Assembly (NCBI RefSeq): GCF_013912375.1
Contig: NZ_JACETV010000005.1
Location: 124,001-188,000, forward strand
Direction: 5' to 3'
DNA from: Emticicia sp. BO119
GTDB taxonomy: Bacteria; Bacteroidota; Bacteroidia; Cytophagales; Spirosomataceae
DNA: 64,000 nucleotides
In this document: positions 9,511-19,084 of the stretch, in pieces
Layout of the letters: the number at the start of each line of letters is the position of its first letter
Numbering within the stretch: position 1 is the stretch's first letter
The notes under the pieces: model-generated
The model's database searches: none
The model's input: only the letters and a program-made list of their open reading frames with translations
What the model was told of the DNA's origin: nothing
Position numbers and translations under genes: made by a program

Positions 9511-10428
9511 TCAGATATGAAAATCCCTCAGCAACAAAGTAAGCTGTGCTCTTGATTTCACTTCTGTTTTCTGATAAATTCTATGTGTGTGGTCTTTAAT
9601 GGTCTGTACCGTAACAAATAATTTGTCTGCAATCTCCTGGTTTGTTTTTCCCTGATAAATATATTGCACGATTTCGGCTTCACGAGCAGTGATACTATAC
9701 TTTTCTATAAATGCATTGAATGAAAAAACTGAAGGTGTTTTTTCTGCCTCAACTGTCAGTTTTATGGCATAAGTAAAATAAACGGCAAGAGCCGTATGGG
9801 TTAGAAAGAATAAAAAGATAAAAATCAGCTCTACAACAGGTGGATTGTGACTCGCAAGAAACAAAAGGATATAGACAAGGCCGGAAAAGAATACTAAAAA
9901 AATAAAAGTCTGCTTCTGTTTTTTAGTTAAATAAGTTATTTCTGAAAATATCAGGATACTCACCATTAATAAACTGATACTAATGCCAAAAACCCCATAG
10001 ATTTGAGGAATATTTGCTAAAACAGCAAAACGGATATAGCTTATATAAAGCATTACTATCAGAAAAACAATTATTAAAGCCGATGCCTGGAGCAGAATCT
10101 CCGGTTTTTTCTTTAAAAGGCTCATACTCCACCATACAAGCATTAATTTCCCTGTTATTAGGAATGGCGTACCAAGCACTGTCAGAAAGTTAGTTACTAT
10201 TCTGTTTTCTTCTGGAGTAGTATTCTGGCTAAAGAAAATCAGAAAGAATACTTTGCTCCACAGGGCATAGAACCCAAAAGTGTAAATAAGCACCAGATAA
10301 TACTGCAAATACCGGAATGAGGGAATTTTCCCTGATTTGGTATCTCTGAACAATACAAGAATCCCCCCTGTAGTTAAACCTAAACAGAAGATAAAACTCG
10401 CCCACACAAAAATCATTCTTAAGTCCAT
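9511..10428 (-). CDS. Membrane-bound LuxR/FixJ-type transcriptional regulator
   Basis: About 305 aa from ATG 10428. The frame extends in-phase to a TTG at 10506 (331 aa), so the start is uncertain. The N-terminal two thirds hold about seven hydrophobic helices. The C-terminus (YSITAREAEIVQYIYQGKTN to TIKDHTHRIYQKTEVKSRAQL) is a LuxR-family helix-turn-helix. Such integral-membrane LuxR regulators are common in Bacteroidota and have no known ligand. It is divergent from the membrane protein gene at 10579, a plausible target. Confidence 0.85.
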   Translation of the reverse strand: MDLRMIFVWASFIFCLGLTTGGILVLFRDTKSGKIPSFRYLQYYLVLIYTFGFYALWSKVFFLIFFSQNTTPEENRIVTNFLTVLGTPFLITGKLMLVWWSMSLLKKKPEILLQASALIIVFLIVMLYISYIRFAVLANIPQIYGVFGISISLLMVSILIFSEITYLTKKQKQTFIFLVFFSGLVYILLFLASHNPPVVELIFIFLFFLTHTALAVYFTYAIKLTVEAEKTPSVFSFNAFIEKYSITAREAEIVQYIYQGKTNQEIADKLFVTVQTIKDHTHRIYQKTEVKSRAQLTLLLRDFHI

Positions 10429-10546
10429 AATCCAATCACTGATATTTCGGATAAAAGTATTCACTATCCTTCTTAGCTTATCAATACTAAAGTAGTGTTT
10501 TTTCAAATTCCTACTTAGGTAGCTGTTATAGATTTCATTCCCTGGC

Positions 10547-10554
10547 TACATTTG
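10547..10554 (+). promoter_or_regulatory. -7 box TACATTTG for the small membrane protein gene
   Basis: Exact match to the Bacteroidota TAnnTTTG -7 consensus, 24 bases before ATG 10579. It overlaps the upstream in-frame TTG at 10552, which excludes that TTG as the start. Confidence 0.6.
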
Positions 10555-10578
10555 AGCATTGATTTAAACAAAACAATT

Positions 10579-11238
10579 ATGGAAAACAATCCTTTGATTC
10601 TGCCCGGTGCAGGCACATGCCTGTCGTATGGTTGGGCTAAAATGAAACAATATTTTCTGCCTTTATTGCTGGTTGTGATAGTGGCATCAATTTTTGATCC
10701 ACCCCTAAAGATTCTGAAAACAGAGGCAGACACGCCAACCACCGAGCGTTTAGTATTAGAAGTATTAGGGCTGGCTTATTTTTTTCTTTTTGTACCTGTC
10801 ATCAAGTATGGTGCTAATTACCTCTTTGTTCAGGCAGTTTATGACAGAAAAATTGAACTAAAAGATATTTTCACAGGATTCAATAACTACCTCAATATCA
10901 TATTAGCCAATTTACTGGTGGTTTCTTTAATCGGAATCGGCATAGTCGCCCTGATTATTCCGGGAATTATTATTGCTTGCAGGCTTGCTCTGGTTTCTTA
11001 TCTGGTTATGGACAAAAACTTGGATCCCATTGCCGCTATTGAAACAAGCTGGAGAAAAACCAACGGTTACTCCTGGGAAATATTCCTGCTGGCTGTTACC
11101 TCTGTTTTCATTTTTTTCTTAGGAATCTTAGCGCTGATTGTGGGGATATTCCCCGCCATTATCTGGATAAAAGCCTCGTTTGCCTCTTTGTACAAAGCAA
11201 TTATGCAGCAAGAAGCAAACACTAATAATAACGAATAA
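10579..11238 (+). CDS. Multi-pass membrane protein of unknown function
   Basis: A 219-aa protein with about five hydrophobic segments (YFLPLLLVVIVASIF, LGLAYFFLFVPVIKYG, IILANLLVVSLIGIGIVALII, IFLLAVTSVFIFFLGILALI and others). The motif PGIIIACRLALVSYLVMDKN and the phrase AIETSWRKTNGYSW resemble the membrane domain shared by DUF975-like and glycerophosphodiesterase-associated membrane proteins. No catalytic residues are recognisable. The start at 10579 is preferred because the promoter box overlaps the alternative TTG. It is followed by a strong hairpin at 11282-11317. Confidence 0.8.
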   Translation: MENNPLILPGAGTCLSYGWAKMKQYFLPLLLVVIVASIFDPPLKILKTEADTPTTERLVLEVLGLAYFFLFVPVIKYGANYLFVQAVYDRKIELKDIFTGFNNYLNIILANLLVVSLIGIGIVALIIPGIIIACRLALVSYLVMDKNLDPIAAIETSWRKTNGYSWEIFLLAVTSVFIFFLGILALIVGIFPAIIWIKASFASLYKAIMQQEANTNNNE

Positions 11239-11281
11239 TATTGTTTGCCGGCTGCCTGCCTCTGGTTTAATTATATGAGAC

Positions 11282-11317
11282 ACTGTACACACTATTCTAA
11301 AACATTGTGTGTACAGT
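11282..11317. repeat. 14-bp inverted repeat (ACTGTACACACTAT / ATTGTGTGTACAGT)
   Basis: The arms 11282-11295 and 11304-11317 pair with one T-T mismatch around an 8-base loop. It lies 44 bases after the membrane protein gene and may end its transcript, but no T-run follows. The TGTACAC core also occurs in the inverted repeat at 37185-37277. Confidence 0.6.
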
Positions 11318-11374
11318 ATCTGATAATTTCCTCACGAAATCATCAAATAAACACCATCACATCAAATCATTTAC

Positions 11375-11382
11375 TATTTTTG
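11375..11382 (+). promoter_or_regulatory. Candidate -7 box TATTTTTG for the SprE/PorW-like gene
   Basis: Matches TAnnTTTG and lies 61 and 97 bases before the two possible start codons (TTG 11443, GTG 11479). No clear -33 TTG is seen. Confidence 0.4.
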
Positions 11383-11478
11383 GCATTAAATTGGATAATT
11401 TTTTAAGCGGACTATCGTTTAAAAAAGGGATATTGACTTCGGTTGATTCAGACGTATTACCCAAAAATATATTCAGAA

Positions 11479-13656
11479 GTGCAGAGACTATCCATCATTA
11501 TAGGGTTTTTAATCGTTACGGCCGGGTGTTCGCAATTCACCAACTCGCCTACCAGTAAGGCCTGGCACAATACGAATGCCTATTTTAACTCCTTGATTAT
11601 TGCCCGCGAAAACATGAAAGAGGCAGACAAGCAGTTGTTTACTACCCGCGAAGAAAACTACAGTGCATTGATGCCCATTTTATTGCCGATGGACTCCACC
11701 AAAGCACAGGAAGTAGCTACAAATCTGAAAGAAGTAATAGAAAAAACCTCTCTTATTGCCGAAAGACACTCCAATTCAAAATACTTAGCAGAAGCCTATA
11801 TTCTCTTGGGCAAAGCCCGCATGATGAAAGGCGATTTTATCAATGCCATTGAGGTATTCAAATATGTAAATACAACTACTAAAGATGAAACAGGCCGTCA
11901 TACGGCTTTAATCTGGCTGATGCGCGCCTATACCGAACAAAGAGATTATGAGATGGCGCTGAAAGTATCAGAAGTTATCAGAACGCTCGATCTGAACAAA
12001 ACCAATACACGTGATTTCTACCTGACTAAAGCCTATCTGCACCAACGAACAGGAGAATTTGCTACTTCGGCCGCTATTGCAGAAGAAGCGCTCAAACTGA
12101 TGTCGAAAAATGAACAGACAGCCCGCGTACATTATGCAGTAGGACAGATGTACGACATCATCAATCAATCGGCAAAGGCATTGCCCCATTATCTGGCTGT
12201 TCCTAAGAATCGCCCTAATTACGACATGGAGTTTTATGCACACCTGAATGCCCTGCTCGATGAAGCCGTGGTGCGAAGAGGCAGCACCGCAGGCGTTCAG
12301 GAGAATTTTAAGAAGATGCTGACCGACCGCAAAAATACCGATCTGAAAGACAAGATTTTCTATACAATGGGGAATTTAGAAGCCAGAAAAGAGAATTACC
12401 CCAAAGCCATTGAGTATTACAATGCCTCTTTAAGAAATTCAACCGGTAATAGTGCACAGAATGCCTATACCTACCTTGAACTGGCCGAGATACATTACAA
12501 TAAATTATTGAAATATGACCTGGCAAGTCTCTATTATGACAGCACCATTACAGCACTGCCTAAAAACTCGCCGGATTATGAGCGTATTTCAAGAAGAGCC
12601 TCATCTTTGAGCGACTTCGTTACTTACCAGCGTGTACTGACCTTGGAAGATAGTTTGCAGCACCTCGCGGCTATGAATCCGGCAGCTTTGGAGAAAACTT
12701 TGGAGACAGTAATCCAACAAAAAGAGGAAGAAGCACAAAAAGCAAAAGAGGCAGCCGAACTGGCGGCAAAGAAAAACAACAATGTAGCCGTCGACAGGCT
12801 TTCAGACAAAGATGAAACCTTTAAAAGATGGGCACTCTACGATCCCGTTGTGATAGCCAAAAACAAAAGCGATTTCCAGCAGATATGGGGCACAAGACCT
12901 TTAGATGATAACTGGCGCAGAAAAGACAAGGAGGCGGGCTCAATTAGCTTTAAAGTTGAGCGTGGCGTAGTAGGCAGCGAACCTGCCCAGGCCAATGCAC
13001 CTACCCGTCAGGAGGCCGAACAGCAAAAAGCTGACGCCGCCGCCAAAGAAATGGAAGCTAAGAAAAAAGAACTCTATACCCGGATTCCGACAACCCCTGA
13101 AAAACTGGTAGCCTCGCAACGTAAGCAGGAGGAAGCGTATTACCAGTTAGGTAAAATATACAAATTCCAGTTTAACGAACCTCAGAACGCCATTGCTACA
13201 TTCAGGACTCTCCTCGCAAAGTTTCCTCAAACAGTCCATGAAGCAGAAGCTTTGTATTTGTTGGCACTCATGTCTGAAAATCAGGAAACAAATCCTTACC
13301 GTGCCACATTACTCAGTAAGCATCCGGCATCGACCTACGCAAGGCAACTATTAAGAGGGAATGCAAGCATCACGAGCGACACCGAATCAAAAGCACACGT
13401 AGTTTATACACAGGCATTTAATTTGTATAGTAACGATAGTTATCAGTCGGCTTTAAAAATGGCAGAAGACGGGCTGATAACCTATACTGGCACCAGTATC
13501 GAAGATAAATTTGCTATGTTGCGTATAATATTATTAGCTAAAACCGGACAAAGAGACGTTTACCAACAGGCACTCAATGAATTTATCCAGGGCTACCCCT
13601 CAAGTAACCTTATGCCCAAAGCCAAAGAATTAATGGCTGTTTTGGATAAGAAATAA
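11479..13656 (+). CDS. sprE: Type IX secretion periplasmic TPR lipoprotein, PorW/SprE-like
   Basis: About 725 aa from GTG 11479; an in-frame TTG at 11443 would add 12 residues, and a stop lies at 11434, so no ATG is available. The GTG start gives a compact lipoprotein signal ending IVTAGC (lipobox, Cys17). The segment after it (SKAWHNTNAYFNSLIIARENMKEA, ENYSALMPI, HSNSKYLAEAYILLGKARMM) follows the start of PorW/SprE proteins. Many TPR-like helices follow, with a charged linker at about 430-540. In Flavobacterium and Porphyromonas this lipoprotein is needed for type IX secretion and gliding. The homology is judged by pattern, so the symbol is provisional. Confidence 0.78.
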   Translation: MQRLSIIIGFLIVTAGCSQFTNSPTSKAWHNTNAYFNSLIIARENMKEADKQLFTTREENYSALMPILLPMDSTKAQEVATNLKEVIEKTSLIAERHSNSKYLAEAYILLGKARMMKGDFINAIEVFKYVNTTTKDETGRHTALIWLMRAYTEQRDYEMALKVSEVIRTLDLNKTNTRDFYLTKAYLHQRTGEFATSAAIAEEALKLMSKNEQTARVHYAVGQMYDIINQSAKALPHYLAVPKNRPNYDMEFYAHLNALLDEAVVRRGSTAGVQENFKKMLTDRKNTDLKDKIFYTMGNLEARKENYPKAIEYYNASLRNSTGNSAQNAYTYLELAEIHYNKLLKYDLASLYYDSTITALPKNSPDYERISRRASSLSDFVTYQRVLTLEDSLQHLAAMNPAALEKTLETVIQQKEEEAQKAKEAAELAAKKNNNVAVDRLSDKDETFKRWALYDPVVIAKNKSDFQQIWGTRPLDDNWRRKDKEAGSISFKVERGVVGSEPAQANAPTRQEAEQQKADAAAKEMEAKKKELYTRIPTTPEKLVASQRKQEEAYYQLGKIYKFQFNEPQNAIATFRTLLAKFPQTVHEAEALYLLALMSENQETNPYRATLLSKHPASTYARQLLRGNASITSDTESKAHVVYTQAFNLYSNDSYQSALKMAEDGLITYTGTSIEDKFAMLRIILLAKTGQRDVYQQALNEFIQGYPSSNLMPKAKELMAVLDKK

Positions 13657-13925
13657 AGGTTTATAAAATAATTTGTTGCTGAATGCTCGACATACCTGGT
13701 CTCTCAAAGAGTCTACTAATATTGAAGATTCGTCGATTGACATTAAAAAATATCTATTGAAATAGTGAATATTGGCAGAAATATATCCCTCGGAACTGCC
13801 AGATAATAATCTCAGAGAATTCCTTGTGTAAACCAGATGGCAAGTATTTAAGTAGTAAATTCTTAATATTCAACCATTAATTATTTACTCATTCACTAAA
13901 TAAACAACATCTATAACCTATAATT

Positions 13926-14075
13926 ATGACAAAGCCTAAAAAAACTACTCCTATTGAAGAGGATAGTGAGCAATCTCCTATTCTTGGCACCTGGCGAAAC
14001 GTTTATATACTGGTTGCCGGAGCTCTGCTTGTTACAATTATCCTTTTCTACCTTTTTACCCTCTATTTTGCATGA
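13926..14075 (+). CDS. 49-aa single-TM protein upstream of the symporter
   Basis: ATG 13926 opens a 49-codon frame ending at TGA 14073-14075, which overlaps the symporter start ATG by four bases (ATGA). The N-terminal half is polar and cytosolic in character (MTKPKKTTPIEEDSEQSP), followed by ILGTWRNVY and one hydrophobic helix (ILVAGALLVTIILFYLF) reaching the C-terminus. The overlap implies translational coupling. Small membrane partners are known for other solute/sodium symporters (for example YjcH with ActP), so a subunit or assembly factor is a reasonable inference. The family name is not recognised. Confidence 0.8.
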   Translation: MTKPKKTTPIEEDSEQSPILGTWRNVYILVAGALLVTIILFYLFTLYFA

Positions 14076-15793
14076 GCAACCTCGACTGGACTCTTCTTAC
14101 AGTTACACTCCTGATCATCATTGTATATGGTGTCTATAAAAGCCATCGGGATAAAGACATTGACGGCTATCTCTTAGGCAACCAATCGTTGCCCTGGTAT
14201 CACGTGGGGCTGTCGGTAATGGCCACACAGGCCAGTGCCATAACCTTTTTATCAACTACCGGGCAGGGCTTTGATGATGGAATGCGCTTTGTGCAGTTCT
14301 ACTTCGGGCTACCATTAGCCATGATAGTGCTCTGTATTACCTTTATCCCGATATTTCATCGACTCAAAGTATATACCGCTTACGAATACCTCGAACACCG
14401 TTTCGATGGCAAAGTGCGTATCTTTACAGCTTTCCTGTTTTTATTACAGCGCAGCCTCTCAACAGGTATTTCTATTTATGCGCCCTCTATCATACTCTCA
14501 ACCATTTTCGGCTGGGACATTTTCTGGACAAACATCATTATGGGGGGCCTTGTACTGACTTATACAGTAATAGGCGGCACAAAGGCTATCTCTTATACCC
14601 ATGTGCAACAAATGGTAGTAATTACAGTGGCCATGTTCCTGGCAGGGGTAATTGTACTACAGATGCTCCCCGAAAACATTGGTCTGGTAAAAGCCCTGAA
14701 GATTGCAGGTAAAGCCGGTCATATGAATCTGGTAAATTTTGAATTTAATCCTAAAGACCGTTATAATATATGGTCGGGGCTTATTGGTGGTTTCTTTTTA
14801 CAGCTCTCCTATTTTGGTACTGACCAGTCGCAGGTCGGGCGTTATCTCACCGGAGAATCTACCAATCAAAGCCGGTTAGGTTTGGTCATGAATGGTCTGC
14901 TTAAAGTACCCATGCAGTTTTCTATCCTGTTGGTAGGGGTTTTGGTATTTGTGTTTTATCAATACAATACCTCTCCGGTTTTCTTTAATAAAGTAGAGGT
15001 CGATAAACTGCGTAGTAGCCAGTATGCCCCGCAGTTACAGGTATTAGAGAGAGAGCATGAAGCCATCTCCCAAAAAAAGCAACAATTATTAAGCAATATA
15101 GGCGATGCAGAGAATGGGCAATTGCAAGCCTATAAATCTTCTCTGAAAGAGTCCGACTCTCTCAGCAAAAATGTAAAATCGCAGGTTGTAGATTTAATCA
15201 AGAAAAATAACCCGGGAGCTACCACCAACGACAGAGATTTTGTCTTTCTGCGTTTTGTCCTGGATTATCTTCCTCATGGATTAATCGGCCTCTTGATAGC
15301 CGTCATTTTTGCTGCCTCTATGGGGTCAATTGCTTCAGCTTACAATTCTTTGGCTGCTACAACCGTTGTAGATGTGTACAGGAAGTACGCCAGAAAAACA
15401 CCAACCGAAAAGTCAGAGTTGAATGCCTCAAAAGTTTCGACAGTTATCTGGGGTATTTTTTGTATATTTGTTGCACAATATGCAAGCGAACTGGGCAATA
15501 TGATTGAGGTTGTCAATGTATTAGGCTCTTTGTTCTATGGCATCATTTTAGGCGTTTTTCTGGTAGCATTCTATTTCAAAAATATTGGCGGCACTGCTAC
15601 TTTCTGGGCAGCAATTATCAGCCAGGGTATTATCTTAGGAATCGGGATTCCGCAGTTAATATTAAAAACAGAATGGATTGCCTACCTTTGGTTTAACCCC
15701 ATTGGCTGTGCATTGGTCATTGGTATAGCGTTGATGATTCAAAACTTATGGAAAAAAAGCGGATACTCATCGTCGAAGACGACCAACGTTTAG
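14072..15793 (+). CDS. Sodium:solute symporter (SSS family)
   Basis: A 573-aa transporter with about 13 TM segments. The family features are the N-terminal GYLLGNQSLPWYHVGLSVMATQASAITFLSTTGQGFDDG, the central YTVIGGTKAISYTHVQQ, and GSIASAYNSLAATTVVDVY. A hydrophilic insert of about 70 residues at 305-375 (EVDKLRSSQYAPQLQVLEREHEAI...) is predicted to form a coiled coil. It imports an organic solute with Na+; the solute (sugar, nucleoside or carboxylate) cannot be told. It is coupled to the 49-aa protein by a 4-nt overlap, and its last 46 bases are shared with the response regulator gene. Confidence 0.92.
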   Translation: MSNLDWTLLTVTLLIIIVYGVYKSHRDKDIDGYLLGNQSLPWYHVGLSVMATQASAITFLSTTGQGFDDGMRFVQFYFGLPLAMIVLCITFIPIFHRLKVYTAYEYLEHRFDGKVRIFTAFLFLLQRSLSTGISIYAPSIILSTIFGWDIFWTNIIMGGLVLTYTVIGGTKAISYTHVQQMVVITVAMFLAGVIVLQMLPENIGLVKALKIAGKAGHMNLVNFEFNPKDRYNIWSGLIGGFFLQLSYFGTDQSQVGRYLTGESTNQSRLGLVMNGLLKVPMQFSILLVGVLVFVFYQYNTSPVFFNKVEVDKLRSSQYAPQLQVLEREHEAISQKKQQLLSNIGDAENGQLQAYKSSLKESDSLSKNVKSQVVDLIKKNNPGATTNDRDFVFLRFVLDYLPHGLIGLLIAVIFAASMGSIASAYNSLAATTVVDVYRKYARKTPTEKSELNASKVSTVIWGIFCIFVAQYASELGNMIEVVNVLGSLFYGIILGVFLVAFYFKNIGGTATFWAAIISQGIILGIGIPQLILKTEWIAYLWFNPIGCALVIGIALMIQNLWKKSGYSSSKTTNV

Positions 15794-16443
15794 CTGAAAA
15801 CATCAGCAAAGGTCTGGCTGAGAAAGATTTCGATACCTCTGTTGCTTTTGACGGACAGATAGGGCTCCGACTGGCGCTGGGGGGCAAGTTCGACCTCGTA
15901 ATTTTAGATGTCAACCTCCCTGTCATGAATGGCTATGAAGTTTGCGCCAGAATCCGTGAGAAAGACAGCCAGATACCTGTTATCATGCTGACTGCCCTCG
16001 GCGAAACCGACGACAAAATATTAGGCTTTGAAAAAGGTGCTGACGACTATATCGTCAAACCCTTTGAGTACCGTGAGCTACTGGCACGTGTGAATGTGTT
16101 TCTGAAAAGAGCTTATGCCGAAAATGAGCCGAATGCCTCAAGTCTGCTGCGAATTGCCGATCTGGAAATAAATCTTGAAAGCAAAACGGCTTCCCGCCAG
16201 GGTACTAAAATTGAATTGACTCCCAAAGAATTTTCTCTGTTGGAATACCTCATCAGAAACAAGGGAAAAGTAGTTTCAAAAGCTGAAATAGCCGAGAAAA
16301 TATGGGAGGGCAACAATGCCGAAAACAGCCTGAATGTAATTGAGGTTTATATTAATTTTCTGCGTAAGAAGATAGACAAAGACTTTGAACCCAAGCTGAT
16401 TCATACCAAAACAGGTATGGGTTATGTACTGAAAGACGATTAA
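15748..16443 (+). CDS. OmpR/PhoB-family response regulator (orphan)
   Basis: A 231-aa regulator. The receiver domain has acidic residues E10-D11-D12, the phosphorylation site Asp54 (VILDVNLPVMNG) and Lys104 (YIVKPF). A winged-helix DNA-binding domain fills about 135-231 (LTPKEFSLLEYLIRNKGKVVSKAEIAEKIW ... TKTGMGYVLKD). Its ATG lies 46 bases inside the symporter gene in another frame, so the two are surely on one transcript. No kinase gene is adjacent on this strand; the orphan kinase at 6367-7743 is a possible partner. Confidence 0.92.
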   Translation: MEKKRILIVEDDQRLAENISKGLAEKDFDTSVAFDGQIGLRLALGGKFDLVILDVNLPVMNGYEVCARIREKDSQIPVIMLTALGETDDKILGFEKGADDYIVKPFEYRELLARVNVFLKRAYAENEPNASSLLRIADLEINLESKTASRQGTKIELTPKEFSLLEYLIRNKGKVVSKAEIAEKIWEGNNAENSLNVIEVYINFLRKKIDKDFEPKLIHTKTGMGYVLKDD

Positions 16444-16454
16444 TCAGTTAGTAA

Positions 16455-17141
16455 CTAAGCCATTGGTGTAGTAAAATGATACCCCACCCCTTTAATTGTC
16501 ATCAACTCAAGGGTTTCATCTTCCTTCAGATAATCACGCAGCTTGGTGATGTACACATCCAGATTCCGCGAATTAAAGAACGAATCATCTCCCCATATTT
16601 TCATTAGTATTTCTTTGCGATTTACTGTATAGTTTCTGTTCTCTGTAAAAATCTTCAATAGTTCAGTTTCTCTGTGCGAGAGTTTCCGGCAATGCTCATT
16701 CAGTCTCAACTCATACTTCTGAGGCAAAAACTCATACTTTCCCAAAGCAATGCTTCCTGTGGGGGTTATACCCTTGCTGTTAGACAATAACAATAAATTA
16801 TTGATTCTGACTATCAGTTCTTCCATACTGAACGGCTTACGGATATAGTCGTTTCCGCCAGACTGAAAACCTTTCAGCACGTCATCAGTCTGAGTTTTGG
16901 CAGTCAGAAAAATAATGGGCAAAGCAGGCTTTATCTGTCTGATTTCATTCCCTAAAGTATAGCCGTCTTTGTTGGGCAGCATTACATCAAACACACAAAT
17001 GTCCGGCTTAAATTGTTCAAATGCTTTCAATACCAGATTACCGTCAGTTACCATATTTACCTCAAAATTCCGACTTTCGAGGCTTTCCTTGACTATTTTG
17101 CCCAAAAAAGGCTCATCTTCTACATATAATATTTTTGTCAT
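16455..17141 (-). CDS. OmpR-family response regulator, RprY-like
   Basis: 228 aa from ATG 17141; a longer frame to 17213 is possible but begins before the natural receiver start MTKILYVEDEP. The receiver has Asp52 (CVFDVMLPNKDG) and Lys102 (YIRKPF), and the C-terminal winged helix ends MTIKGVGYHFTTP. It pairs with the kinase gene 170 bases upstream on the same strand. The pair resembles RprX/RprY of Bacteroides. A GLPGLI gene is divergent from the pair, and direct TTAAC repeats suited to an OmpR-type dimer precede both that gene and an outer-membrane barrel gene, so these are candidate targets. Confidence 0.9.
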   Translation of the reverse strand: MTKILYVEDEPFLGKIVKESLESRNFEVNMVTDGNLVLKAFEQFKPDICVFDVMLPNKDGYTLGNEIRQIKPALPIIFLTAKTQTDDVLKGFQSGGNDYIRKPFSMEELIVRINNLLLLSNSKGITPTGSIALGKYEFLPQKYELRLNEHCRKLSHRETELLKIFTENRNYTVNRKEILMKIWGDDSFFNSRNLDVYITKLRDYLKEDETLELMTIKGVGYHFTTPMA

Positions 17142-17311
17142 TTTATTCAAATTTCCATTCGTCGAGACGTAATAGATTACGTATCCAGTGGTCTGTAAAT
17201 AGGAGAAATCCATATACGATGAACAGAATTTTCTCTCAATTAAAATGTATCGGTCAGGACAGTCCCTCGAGACCTAACGCCTTAAGTCTCTGCCAGTTTC
17301 GTAAATTTCAA

Positions 17312-18949
17312 TTAACTCAACAATGGCAACTTCATTATAAACGTACTCCCCTCACCTATTTTACTATTTACTTCTATAGTGCCATTGTGGCGTTCAATTA
17401 CATTTTTCACATAACTCAGGCCTAAACCATAGCCTTTAATGTTATGTACATTTCCGGTAGGTACTCTGAAAAACTTATCAAATATCTTAGGCAGAAACTC
17501 TTCCGAAATCCCCATGCCGTTGTCTTCAATACTTAGTTGCAGGCTCTCCTCGTTTTCCTGCAATACCACATTTATCTGTGGGTCTTTGCTATATTTCAAA
17601 GCATTTTCTAAAAGGTTATACACAACATTTGTGAGGTGAATAGAGTCGCCGATAATAGTAAAGGTTTTACCCAGTAAATCAAAGTTTACATGAGCCTGGC
17701 ATTTTTCAAATTGTAGCTTCATAGTAGCCAGTACACTTTCTACCAAACTTCTGAAATTCACATTATCGGTATTCAGCACCAATTCTTTCTGTTCAAAAAC
17801 ACTCATTTTCAGTACCTTATCTACCAGTATAGAAAGGCGGTTCAATTCATTTTTCGATATCTCAAGATACTCCTTCGTCTGAACCGGATTCTGTAAAACA
17901 TTAAAATTACTCAGGGCTTCAATAGCCACACTTACAGTAGAGATAGGCGTTTTAAGCTCGTGAGTAATATTACTTACAAAATCATTTTTAAGGGCAGTCA
18001 GGCGCCTTTGTTGCAGAAGATTTCTGTAAATCAACAAGAATGACAGGCTGGTAATGGCTATCAGAAAAATAGAGAAGAGTATCTGCGGAACAATTTTTCT
18101 GACAAGAAACCAGTCGGCATCGGCAAAACTGGCCTGATACATAATGCCATCAAACGGCACTTGTGCCCGTAGCCTGGCCGATGTATCTACCCTCGAGGTC
18201 TTTGTTACGGCCACCTCAAACGGAACCGTAATTTGCTGTTTCAACAATTTTGCCTGATACTTCTGTTTAATTTCCCGGGGGTTCAGTGTGTCAGCAACCA
18301 GGTTTATGACAATATTCTGAGGTTCTTCCTTTTCTTTTTTTGAGCTTTTGAAATACAGATGATCGAATTCTTTTTTCTCTCCTTTAACCGCCGGATCGAA
18401 ATTCATATCTGACACTAACATAATTTGTCTTGGGCGTTTAGGCAAGCCATCATCATGTATTGTGGTATCAGCTTTTAGCTGTATCCTGATATTACTGCGA
18501 TTAGAGTCTATTCTTATCGATTGAATCATTTTTGCCAGCATATCTTTACCCGTTGTATCAACAAAGCTGAATTTATTGCTGGCATAAATAGTCGTGACTT
18601 TTCCTTTGAGCGAATCATGTGGCATCGGAACAGGCGGGAATCGCCTTGTAATAAACAACCCTCTCATTGTCGATACGCTTACAGAAGTATCTATTTTTTT
18701 TACAGGCTTTTTCGCTTTAACCGTTCCTGTTTTCTTACCAGCCTTAAACGAAGAATCCACTTTGCGTTTAATGATAGAATCCTGCATGGATGAAACAGTT
18801 TTCTCAAAATTATTGGTAATATCTTTCTGAAGATTTTTTTTCTGCTCTATAAAATTTTGCCTGAGCCAGAAAACATTAAATAGCGTCAGTACCAATAGAC
18901 TCATGCCTATCAATACATAATGGGTCCGGTTTTTTAATCCTGTTGTCAA
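17312..18949 (-). CDS. Sensor histidine kinase, RprX-like
   Basis: 545 aa from TTG 18949; the first in-frame ATG is 18904 (530 aa), which would begin inside TM1, so the TTG is kept. TM1 is about 11-29, followed by a large (about 255 aa) Lys-rich periplasmic domain and TM2 at about 285-307. Then come SNITHELKTPIS with His330, the N box VVYNLLENALKYS, the G1 box IEDNGMGI and the G2 box GYGLGLSYVK. It phosphorylates the regulator encoded just downstream. The oversized sensor region suggests it reads an envelope signal. Confidence 0.9.
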   Translation of the reverse strand: MTTGLKNRTHYVLIGMSLLVLTLFNVFWLRQNFIEQKKNLQKDITNNFEKTVSSMQDSIIKRKVDSSFKAGKKTGTVKAKKPVKKIDTSVSVSTMRGLFITRRFPPVPMPHDSLKGKVTTIYASNKFSFVDTTGKDMLAKMIQSIRIDSNRSNIRIQLKADTTIHDDGLPKRPRQIMLVSDMNFDPAVKGEKKEFDHLYFKSSKKEKEEPQNIVINLVADTLNPREIKQKYQAKLLKQQITVPFEVAVTKTSRVDTSARLRAQVPFDGIMYQASFADADWFLVRKIVPQILFSIFLIAITSLSFLLIYRNLLQQRRLTALKNDFVSNITHELKTPISTVSVAIEALSNFNVLQNPVQTKEYLEISKNELNRLSILVDKVLKMSVFEQKELVLNTDNVNFRSLVESVLATMKLQFEKCQAHVNFDLLGKTFTIIGDSIHLTNVVYNLLENALKYSKDPQINVVLQENEESLQLSIEDNGMGISEEFLPKIFDKFFRVPTGNVHNIKGYGLGLSYVKNVIERHNGTIEVNSKIGEGSTFIMKLPLLS

Positions 18950-19084
18950 AGTTTTTAACCTGATAAATCTTTAAGTCAAGGGCTTGGGTGCCGTCTTACT
19001 ATTCCGTCGTACACCCGCAAGTTGGTATCCAATAATGGCCGCTCACTCAAAATTAAACGACATTTTTGGTTTCCCTGCTATTTT

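Noticed and set aside
10429-10506. TTG-initiated extension of the membrane LuxR-type regulator
   Set aside because: No promoter or family evidence favours TTG 10506 over ATG 10428; it cannot be excluded, so it is only noted.
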